Shown one piece after another: positions 34,910-42,452 of a DNA stretch of 64,000 bases; within the stretch, counting starts at the first letter, position 1; each line of letters opens with the position of its first letter. The stretch covers positions 30,597 to 94,596 of the forward strand of contig JAUMWW010000011.1 in NCBI GenBank assembly GCA_030529445.1, in the 5' to 3' direction. This stretch comes from Johnsonella sp. GTDB taxonomy: Bacteria > Bacillota > Clostridia > Lachnospirales > Lachnospiraceae. The notes beneath the pieces are model-generated. The model saw only the letters and a list, made by a program, of their open reading frames with translations. It was not told the origin of the DNA and ran no database searches. The translations under genes and the position numbers were made by a program.

Positions 34910-36132
34910 AATTCCACCTCCTCCACAATGCTTTTTCCCGAGGAGGGAAAGAGTTCTCCGAATCCGGCATCCTCTATGCGAAGGAGCATGGTCTTATCGT
35001 CCTTGCACTTTACCTCCAGCTGAATCCTCATCGTCTTTGGCGGTCTTAGCGGAATAAAATCGAGGGGAATCCTTACCGTTCTCTTCTTCTGGTAGATATC
35101 CACCGGAGAAAGAATGATCTCGAGTCCTCCTTCATCATCCGCAATCAGTCTCAGATTTTTTTTGATTTCGTACCAGGTATCGCCGGCATTTGCAAGCTGA
35201 TAGCTGTATTCCTTATCCTTTTTCTTCATATTCAGGCTGATTCCCGTATCCAGCCTTCCCTCGCATATGCAGGTAAAATTAAAAATCGGCTTTTCCATCG
35301 CCAGATCCACTCCCCGAAAGCAGGCTCCTTTCGCAAAGAGATCCGGATCGGCATAGGCTCTTCTTCCCGAACAGATAAATTTAAGAAAGGAGGCTGCCCA
35401 TTCCGTCGTTTCAAAGCCTTTTCCGCTCAGCATGATGGAAGAAAAGATTTTTTTCTTCATCACTCTCTCCGCACAGGAGGTCAGAATCTTATCCGCAAGC
35501 TTCGCCCCTGCCGCATAATTGATCAGATCCAGATTAAATCCCTCTTCCAATTCCTCTCTTTCTGCATAGACTACGGTATTCCTCGCATTCCTCTGCACCC
35601 TCATTTCATAGTAAGTCAGATTCGCATCCCCCAGGGAAAACAAACCGACCTGATTATTCCACACTTCCTTGCTCTGACTCATCACATAATAAATAAAGCT
35701 CTCACATCTGCCGATGATATGAACGTCGTTTCTCAGATAGCCCAATTCCTGAAAGCAGGCAAAGAATTTTTCGATAATCTCGCTGTCCACCTTCGGCAGC
35801 GAAACGACGATTCTCTCCGGATATCCGCTCTGAAACTTTTCAATTCCCGCATTGATCACGTTTTTGAGGAAGAGCTTCATCAGTTCCATACCGGAATATT
35901 TGATGCCGTTCAATGTCGAGGTCCCATCCCTGAGCATCAGGGTGAGAAGCTTATCCGTCTTAACGCCTTTTCCGTTAAGCACGATCTCGAATGCCTCTTC
36001 TCCCGTTACCCATCTTTCCTCCATCCTTTCCTTGCCGATCACCGTAGGAAAGCGAAGCGCCTCTTCCTCTTTATAGCTCACCAGAGAAGTACTATGATCG
36101 CTGATATCTATCCCTAAAATTCTAGGTGTCAT
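34900..36132 (-). CDS. Divergent Hsp70/actin-fold ATPase (DUF5716-like)
   Basis: A 410-residue protein whose segments line up with DnaK. RILGIDISDHSTSLV matches phosphate loop 1, RFPTVIGKERMEERWVTGEEA the IPS...VG region, PERIVVSLPKV the VPAYF strand, IIGRCESFIYYVM the NEPTAAAL helix, GLFSLGDANLTYYEM phosphate loop 2, and IMLSGKGFETTEWA...DPDLFAKGACF the adenosine motif. Residues about 300-400 are a beta domain. The DnaK catalytic Asp194 and Asp201 positions read Ser and Thr or Tyr, so ATP may be bound but hydrolysed poorly. I chose the ATG at 36132 after GGGGGGAG; an ATG six codons upstream overlaps the previous stop (ATGA). It probably binds the neighbouring repeat proteins. Confidence 0.82.
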   Translation of the reverse strand: MTPRILGIDISDHSTSLVSYKEEEALRFPTVIGKERMEERWVTGEEAFEIVLNGKGVKTDKLLTLMLRDGTSTLNGIKYSGMELMKLFLKNVINAGIEKFQSGYPERIVVSLPKVDSEIIEKFFACFQELGYLRNDVHIIGRCESFIYYVMSQSKEVWNNQVGLFSLGDANLTYYEMRVQRNARNTVVYAEREELEEGFNLDLINYAAGAKLADKILTSCAERVMKKKIFSSIMLSGKGFETTEWAASFLKFICSGRRAYADPDLFAKGACFRGVDLAMEKPIFNFTCICEGRLDTGISLNMKKKDKEYSYQLANAGDTWYEIKKNLRLIADDEGGLEIILSPVDIYQKKRTVRIPLDFIPLRPPKTMRIQLEVKCKDDKTMLLRIEDAGFGELFPSSGKSIVEEVELWD

Positions 36133-36146
36133 ACTCTCCCCCCTTA

Positions 36147-39100
36147 TCATAATAGATCAAAAAACTTTGCGGCAATCTCGTTTTTCACGATATAATCCTC
36201 AAGCTTCTCCTGCAAGCCCTGTGATTTATCGACGGAAAGAATATCCAGTCTGTTGAGGTTTTCAAAGCGGCTCTGCGCATTCAGGCTGCTCTCGATCCCA
36301 TGCTTCAGGCTTCCGCTCGCTCTTATGCTCTCCCTGCCCTCTTCGTCCTCTTCATATATTTCATATTCCCAGATATCTCCGCCGAAAAGAAGCTTTTCTT
36401 TGATAAAAATATTCATATATATTCTTCTCATATCATCCGGCTTAAACTCGTTTTCATAGGGAAGAATGCGGGAACGCAGCCTCGGAAGGGAGAATTTATT
36501 GCCGTAGTAAACGACCATTTCCTTATCCTTGATATCCTGAGGAAGTGCAATCCATTTCGAAAGCTTTTTATAATAGGGGAAAATAAAACCTTTATCGATC
36601 AGATCGTTGATCATCGCCCCGAGCAGGGTCTTTTTCTCCTCCTCGATATCGGACATATCCGCATAATACTTTGTTGCCGCAAGCTTATAAATCGTAGGAA
36701 TTCTTGCGGTTTCCGAAGCGTTCGTAATCGCATTTTCCAGATATTCGAAGACTCTTTGCGGCAATTCCTTATCCTGCATGAAAAACTCCTCCGATTTGAG
36801 CGTGAAATACGCTCTGACAATCAGCTCGTTGGTTTTCTTCCTGCTCACATACCAGGCAAAGCTCTGATCGAGATATTGCGTATTTCCCGAAAAGAGCATC
36901 TGCGCAATCAGCCTTTCTTCGAGATCGTAGGTTTCCACATGCTCGCTGACCGAAGCATTTAAGAGCATAAACATATTCTCCGTGCTTCCGTTGTATTTCT
37001 TACAGAGGTATTCCAGCAGAATCTGATCGCTGTAGCCGGATCTGAGCACCTCGAAAGATACTCTGCCCAGTCTTCCCTGCTCGAACTGCTTTGCGGAAAT
37101 CAATCTGCTGCAAAGCTTTAAGAGATGGTCCGGAGAGACAATATCATGACCGTATTTAAGAACCATTTCATAGGCTTCTTTTAAATAGCCGATATTGATC
37201 AGAGTATCGCAGATCATGCCCCTGTCCTTTGCAGAAAGGCTTTCCTTATCCGCCTCTACGAGAAAATCGTAATTGTCCTCGAGCACCCAAATATCGGGAC
37301 CGCTGGGTTTCTTGCTGTTTTCTTTAAAAAACTCTATGATTTTGGACATGATACGGCTTCTGAACATATCCGAAAGATTCATATCTCTGGTCGCGTCCTT
37401 CATCAGCTTTGCGTCCTCAAAGCTGATCTCTCCTCCCTTGAGCAGACTAAGAATCCTCTCCAGCTCAAAGAGCTGATGATTCGGGCAGAGTCTTTTGCAT
37501 GCCTCCAAGATTTCCGGCATATCCAGAAGCAGCTCTTTTTTGGCGTTTAGCGAATTATATCGGTTTCCGAATCCGTCCTGCAAAAGTATGCTCGCATGCG
37601 CCGAAAAAACCGGCACATATGCGGTGCTTTCATCCAGATTGTAAATATAATCCCCGTTCAGCTCGGGATAGATCACCACCGCCGCTTTGATATGCTTGCT
37701 GTCGTATTCTATCTCATATGCGCTCAAAACCGTAGGAATGACCTTTGCCAGCCTCTTATCTATCATATCCTCCCTCAGTATGGAGCGGTAAATCACAGCG
37801 AGATGTTTATTGATGCGCAGGGAAAGAAGCTGCTCCTGGGCAAAGGATCTGATCTGGGGATAAAAATCCTTATAGATATCCCCCTCCTTATCGGCATATT
37901 CCAAAATATTCTTATACAATAGAGTTTTGGAAACATGATCCAAGCTTTGATTGACCAGAAAATAGGCAATGACCTTTTCATGAATCAGCTTCTTTTCGGA
38001 CTCCGGAAAAGTGTAGATATAATATTCAAAGATTCCGTCTACCGCGACATCCTCCTCCATTCCGAGCTCATACCAGATATGTACGCTTTGATTTCTGCAG
38101 TCGGTATCGACCAGAAGGCTGCATAATGCGCTTAAGATCTCTTTATCCAAATTCTTCTGATAGATTTTTTTAAAGAGCAGGCTATGACTCGTTTTCAAGG
38201 AACGCATATTCCTTGCCCTGATTGCAATCTCCTCCATCAAGGCGTCGGAAAGCAGGTCCTCATCGATTCCGAAATGCAGCGCCGCCGTTTCCATATCGAA
38301 GATACCGTGTAAAAATTCCGGATTTTCATTTAAAATCCTGCAATAATGCAGGTAAATAAAGGGGGATCTCACTCCCGCCCTATATGCTTCGCTCAGAAAC
38401 TCAAACAATAAAGCCGGACTCTCATTGAGAACCCTGTCCGCCTTGATCAGAAAGGGGGCAAATTCATAATAGCCCTGTTCGATCAGCTTTTTCACCTGTT
38501 TAATAAAATAATCCCTCTGCCCCGCCACCTCATCGGCAATCAGAGAAATATATTCAAAGAGAATGTATTCAAAATAACGCTCATGCCGGTGAAATCTCAG
38601 CGCTTCTCTTTCTTCATCCAATATCGCTCTCGTCAGGTACTCATCCCCCTTTAAGAAAAGAGCCTCCGCTTTTAAGAGCTTAATCAAAAGCCTCTTCTCC
38701 CCCTCCTCGGCGATCCTGTCGAGTTCCTCTATCATCTTTTCCGGCAGAGCATCATCTTTTCGGCATTCGTAAAGCAGTCTATATCTTAAATACGCAAAAA
38801 AATGCCTGCGATAGTTCGAGTTTCTTCTCTCCGTGCTCTTTTCCGCCTTATTATGCACTTCTATCTTTAATTCATAGGAGGCGTTTGCACAGTAAAACTC
38901 TATCCGGGCCGCATTCTTGCCCTGGCTGAGCTTCTTGGGAATAATATCGAACTGGAAAACACAGGTATTCCCTTCAAAATCATCCTCGGAGATATTCTTA
39001 TGATGAAGATAGATAAATTCCGCTCCCGTTTTTACCGAAAGCTTGAAATGCCCCCAGGTATTTTTTCTGATCGGAATCGAGAAGCTCTGTCTTTCCCTGA

Positions 39101-39725
39101 GATTCTCATAGATATAGCTCTCCTGTTCAAAAGAAATTCTGATCGGCTTTTTTGCCTTGGAAGAAACGAGAAACTCTTCCATCGCGGTCTGCTTATCCGG
39201 CCTTGCGATAAAACCGGTGTAAAACGCCCTCAGCTTCATATCGCTCATAAAGAGCGCCTGAGTGAAATCCTTATATTCAAAAATGCGAAGAGCGGTCTGC
39301 GGATCCTCCTTCGCTATTGCCGTAAAATCTTCGATTGTTCTGAGACTGTTGAGCGTCTTTCCTGTCTGACCCGCAAAAACTCTGAAGATGAAGGGGATGC
39401 TTCTCTCCCCTCCTCCCGTGATAAGATTGATCTCACCTTTTATCGTTTCATCTGCCGTCCGATATCTGCTGTCGACCTCTGCAAATATCGAAACATTATA
39501 TCCTCCGAATGCGGGAGTCAGAATCTTTACTCGGATATTCGAGGAATAGGCAAGCCCTTTAATATAGACATTGTTTTCACTTGAGAGCTCTATTTCAAAC
39601 TTCGTGATCTCTCCGTATAAAACCTGCGTATCTATCGATTCGGGGGTGATTTTCAACTTCGGTATATCTGTCTCCACTATACCGCTTGCCAGACGATTGA
39701 TCTTATCTCTCATATATTTACCCAT
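36147..39725 (-). CDS. Giant repeat protein, DUF5717-like
   Basis: A 1192-residue protein. Residues about 18-116 look like an Ig-like beta sandwich (LKITPESIDTQVLYGEITKF). A short helical stretch follows (SLRTIEDFTAIAKEDPQTALRIF), then a second beta domain near 190-300 (IRISFEQESYIYENLRERQS). Almost 900 residues of paired amphipathic helices, probably TPR/HEAT-like, come next. No signal peptide or membrane segment is visible. I match it to DUF5717, a Clostridia-restricted family of unknown function found beside DUF5716. Start uncertain: two in-frame ATGs (39725 and 39713), neither with a good ribosome binding site. First gene of the operon. Confidence 0.8.
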   Translation of the reverse strand: MGKYMRDKINRLASGIVETDIPKLKITPESIDTQVLYGEITKFEIELSSENNVYIKGLAYSSNIRVKILTPAFGGYNVSIFAEVDSRYRTADETIKGEINLITGGGERSIPFIFRVFAGQTGKTLNSLRTIEDFTAIAKEDPQTALRIFEYKDFTQALFMSDMKLRAFYTGFIARPDKQTAMEEFLVSSKAKKPIRISFEQESYIYENLRERQSFSIPIRKNTWGHFKLSVKTGAEFIYLHHKNISEDDFEGNTCVFQFDIIPKKLSQGKNAARIEFYCANASYELKIEVHNKAEKSTERRNSNYRRHFFAYLRYRLLYECRKDDALPEKMIEELDRIAEEGEKRLLIKLLKAEALFLKGDEYLTRAILDEEREALRFHRHERYFEYILFEYISLIADEVAGQRDYFIKQVKKLIEQGYYEFAPFLIKADRVLNESPALLFEFLSEAYRAGVRSPFIYLHYCRILNENPEFLHGIFDMETAALHFGIDEDLLSDALMEEIAIRARNMRSLKTSHSLLFKKIYQKNLDKEILSALCSLLVDTDCRNQSVHIWYELGMEEDVAVDGIFEYYIYTFPESEKKLIHEKVIAYFLVNQSLDHVSKTLLYKNILEYADKEGDIYKDFYPQIRSFAQEQLLSLRINKHLAVIYRSILREDMIDKRLAKVIPTVLSAYEIEYDSKHIKAAVVIYPELNGDYIYNLDESTAYVPVFSAHASILLQDGFGNRYNSLNAKKELLLDMPEILEACKRLCPNHQLFELERILSLLKGGEISFEDAKLMKDATRDMNLSDMFRSRIMSKIIEFFKENSKKPSGPDIWVLEDNYDFLVEADKESLSAKDRGMICDTLINIGYLKEAYEMVLKYGHDIVSPDHLLKLCSRLISAKQFEQGRLGRVSFEVLRSGYSDQILLEYLCKKYNGSTENMFMLLNASVSEHVETYDLEERLIAQMLFSGNTQYLDQSFAWYVSRKKTNELIVRAYFTLKSEEFFMQDKELPQRVFEYLENAITNASETARIPTIYKLAATKYYADMSDIEEEKKTLLGAMINDLIDKGFIFPYYKKLSKWIALPQDIKDKEMVVYYGNKFSLPRLRSRILPYENEFKPDDMRRIYMNIFIKEKLLFGGDIWEYEIYEEDEEGRESIRASGSLKHGIESSLNAQSRFENLNRLDILSVDKSQGLQEKLEDYIVKNEIAAKFFDLL

Positions 39726-39770
39726 CTAAATCGTATTTAAAGTCTGTTTATCATTTTAACATAAAAAGCC

Positions 39771-39799
39771 TTGAATTAAAAGATTAATATTGGTATGAT
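39771..39799 (+). promoter_or_regulatory. Promoter of DUF4364 gene
   Basis: TTGAAT, a 17-base spacer and TATGAT with a TGG extension before the -10, on the plus strand, about 50 bases before the start. Confidence 0.65.
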
Positions 39800-39852
39800 A
39801 GTTCAAAAACAAACAGACAACTGTAAAATACGGACCAATACGGAGGTTTCAA

Positions 39853-40377
39853 ATGCTGACAGAACCTATGACCTTGTACAAGCTGATGATTCTGTATATG
39901 CTCAAGCAGATCAATTCCCCGCTCACGAATACGCAGCTTTCGGATTTCTTTTTAAATCGTGAATACACGACTTTTTTTGTATTGCAAAAAGCGCTTTCCG
40001 AGCTCAGCGAGGCCGAACTGATTACGATGGAAAGCACCCATAATTCTTCCCGATATGAGATCAGCAAGGAGGGAGAACAGACATTGGAATTTTTCGGAAA
40101 GAAAATTTCTCCCGCCATTATTGAAGACATCAAAGAATATATTAAAGAAAACGGCTTCCGAATTCGAAACGAAGTCGGAAGCATCGCAAATTTCTATAAA
40201 TCCACCAACTCCGACTATATCGTGCACTGTGAAGTCAAAGAAGGCAAGAACATATTGATTGCACTGGATATCGCGGTGCCCGATGAGGAGACCGCCGAAC
40301 TCATGGCGAATCATTGGAGTTCTCAAAGCCAGGAAGTTTATCAGTTTATCATGCGGAAGCTGATGAGCTCCGACTAG
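39853..40377 (+). CDS. DUF4364 family winged-helix protein
   Basis: A 174-residue cytosolic protein. The N-terminal 75 residues read as a winged helix (MTLYKLMILYMLKQINSPLTNTQLSDFF, then TTFFVLQKALSELSEAELI and RYEISKEGEQTLEFF). A C-terminal alpha/beta domain of about 90 residues follows. DUF4364 proteins are common in Clostridia and are thought to be transcription regulators. Its stop shares the CTAG tetramer with the stop of the convergent efflux adaptor gene, so no terminator separates them. Confidence 0.9.
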   Translation: MLTEPMTLYKLMILYMLKQINSPLTNTQLSDFFLNREYTTFFVLQKALSELSEAELITMESTHNSSRYEISKEGEQTLEFFGKKISPAIIEDIKEYIKENGFRIRNEVGSIANFYKSTNSDYIVHCEVKEGKNILIALDIAVPDEETAELMANHWSSQSQEVYQFIMRKLMSSD

Positions 40378-41714
40378 CGTCTTACCGCGATTCCGTCGAC
40401 AAGAGCCTCCTCGTCCGCATTTAATATAACCTCTTCCCCTTCCTGCAGGCCTTCGGCGATCACCGCCGAAACCGCGGACTTATACTCTATTTTAATCGGG
40501 CTCTTCACCGCCCTTCCCGCTACGATTTTAAACAGATAATCCCGGTCTTCAAAGCGAAATACCGCAGATACCGGAACGGATATCGCATCTTCTTTCCGAT
40601 AGAGTACGAAATCGACATCCACTCCGTATCCGTCCTTAATCATCAGATCCGGCTTTTCTTCCCCATCCAATTCCAAAATAATTTTTACCCGGTATTCCTT
40701 CATGCCGATCGCAGATTTTCCTTCATTGGCAAATTCATAGATTTCCTTGATCTTTGCCTCATATACTTTATCATCTCCTCTGCGCTTGAAGCTGATCTTC
40801 GCCCTGTCTCCTATCTTCAGATAGGAGGCGATGCCGGTGAGCACCTCGCATTCCACTTCTGTATGATCGCTGCTTTGACTGAGAACGGCAAGCTCCTGCC
40901 CCGCGCTGACCATCGAAAAATCCTTTGCCGGCAAAGAAATAACCATTCCGCCCTCTTTTGCCCTGATTTCGCAGTCCTGCATCTGCTCCTCGATCTGTTC
41001 CAATGCGGACTCCTCGCTTCCGATTGCGGCATCCAGCTGCGCATTGATGCTCGCATAAAAGCGTTCATTGATATCCGCTTCGCTCAGACCTTCCTTTTTC
41101 AACTCCTCAAAATATTTTCTGCTCTCGTTGCGTCTGGCTTTCGCCTCCTCATAGGCTTCCTTCGCTGCGGCAAAGGAAGCGTTTGCCGCCTCCAGTTCTA
41201 TCGAGGGGAGCGCACCGGAAGCACTGAGCTCCTGCTTTGCCTGATATTCGGAAGATGCCGCCGCATATGCGGCTTCCGCGCTGGAAACCGTCTGGTTCAG
41301 GCTGCCCAGATATTCGGAGGGAGATACGCTCATGAGCCTGCTGATCTCGCTCTCCTCCTTCTTGGCTTTCAGAGAAGCAAGGCTGTTTTCCCTCAATTCC
41401 TTTTGATAGAGCAGATCTCTCTTATCTATTTTAAGGAGCAGATCTCCCTTTTGCACAAGCATATTCTCGCTGACGGCGATTTCTTCGACGGCGCCGGAAA
41501 CCCTTGCCATGATATGGAGTTTCTCCCCCTCTTTGACAAGACCTTCCCCCGTATAGACATCTTCAACAAGCCCCTTCTCCACCCTATAGGACTCTACCTT
41601 ATATGCCCTCGGACGAAGAGCGAGGAAGGCGATAAGGAATACCGAAACAAGAACCGCCGATATCGCAAGCATTTTTTTGTTTTTCAAAAAGCTCAGTTTT
41701 TCTTTCTTATTCAT
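40374..41714 (-). CDS. HlyD/MacA-like efflux periplasmic adaptor
   Basis: A 446-residue membrane-fusion-type protein. An N-terminal helix (residues about 14-32, MLAISAVLVSVFLIAFLAL) anchors it. A lipoyl-like half (EGEKLHIMARVSGAVEEIAVSENMLVQKGDLLLKID), a long alanine/glutamate-rich coiled coil (residues about 95-235), the second lipoyl half and beta-barrel domains follow. In Gram-positive bacteria such adaptors work with a MacB-like permease. The ATG at 41714 follows AAAGGA; upstream in-frame ATGs run into the ATPase gene. Confidence 0.9.
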   Translation of the reverse strand: MNKKEKLSFLKNKKMLAISAVLVSVFLIAFLALRPRAYKVESYRVEKGLVEDVYTGEGLVKEGEKLHIMARVSGAVEEIAVSENMLVQKGDLLLKIDKRDLLYQKELRENSLASLKAKKEESEISRLMSVSPSEYLGSLNQTVSSAEAAYAAASSEYQAKQELSASGALPSIELEAANASFAAAKEAYEEAKARRNESRKYFEELKKEGLSEADINERFYASINAQLDAAIGSEESALEQIEEQMQDCEIRAKEGGMVISLPAKDFSMVSAGQELAVLSQSSDHTEVECEVLTGIASYLKIGDRAKISFKRRGDDKVYEAKIKEIYEFANEGKSAIGMKEYRVKIILELDGEEKPDLMIKDGYGVDVDFVLYRKEDAISVPVSAVFRFEDRDYLFKIVAGRAVKSPIKIEYKSAVSAVIAEGLQEGEEVILNADEEALVDGIAVRR

Positions 41715-41746
41715 AGCAGACATCCTTTCCGATATTTTTTTAAATC

Positions 41747-42451
41747 CTACCATACCACCTCTTCCGGATTGATCGGATTTTCATTGGTCCTTATTTTCTC
41801 TATTTTTCCGTCCTTCAGATAAAACACCCTGTCGGCGATCTCCGCCACGTTTTCATTATGCGTGATAATCATAATCGTCTTATGGTATCTTTGATTAAAA
41901 TCCACCAGAAGTTTCAAGATCTGGATTCCCGTCGATATATCCAATGCTCCCGTCGGTTCATCGCAGAGGAGAAGATCCGGATTTTTGCAGACGGCTCTGG
42001 CGATTGCCACTCTCTGCTGCTGCCCTCCGCTCATTTTTCCCGGATAATGTTCCCTTCTGTCCCAAAGATCTACCTGCTGCAAAATCTCTTCGGGATTCAG
42101 GGGGGATTTTGCTATTTCCGCCGCCAATTCGACATTCTCCAGTGCGCTGAGATTGGGCATCAGATTATAAAACTGAAACACGAAGCCGATATGCTCTCTT
42201 CGAAATACGGTAAGCTCTCCCTCATCCATCCGGCTGATATCCTGATCCTTATAAAAAAGCTCTCCCTTGCTGACCGTCTCAATTCCTCCCAGGATATTTA
42301 AAAGCGTGCTCTTTCCGGATCCCGAAGGGCCTAAAATCACAATCAGCTCTCCCTCATACACCTCGAAGCTGACCTCCTTAAGCGCCTGCACCCTGACCTC
42401 TCCCAAGGAAAAAATCTTTGAAATACCGCTTGCTTTGATCAATCTCTTCAT
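41747..42451 (-). CDS. MacB/LolD-type ABC transporter ATP-binding protein
   Basis: A 234-residue ATPase: VILGPSGSGKSTLLNILGG (Walker A), VFQFYNLMPNLSALENVELA (Q-loop), GKMSGGQQQRVAIARAV (signature), LLLCDEPTGALD (Walker B) and the MIITHNENVAEIADRV H-loop. The sequence is typical of MacB/LolD partners of FtsX-like permeases. It starts one base after the permease stop and ends just before the adaptor gene. Confidence 0.95.
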   Translation of the reverse strand: MKRLIKASGISKIFSLGEVRVQALKEVSFEVYEGELIVILGPSGSGKSTLLNILGGIETVSKGELFYKDQDISRMDEGELTVFRREHIGFVFQFYNLMPNLSALENVELAAEIAKSPLNPEEILQQVDLWDRREHYPGKMSGGQQQRVAIARAVCKNPDLLLCDEPTGALDISTGIQILKLLVDFNQRYHKTIMIITHNENVAEIADRVFYLKDGKIEKIRTNENPINPEEVVW

Positions 42452-42452
42452 C

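Noticed and set aside
39726..39770. Minus-strand promoter for the DUF5717 operon
   Set aside because: TAAAAT with TTTTAA at 17 bases can be drawn, but in such AT-rich sequence the match is not better than chance.
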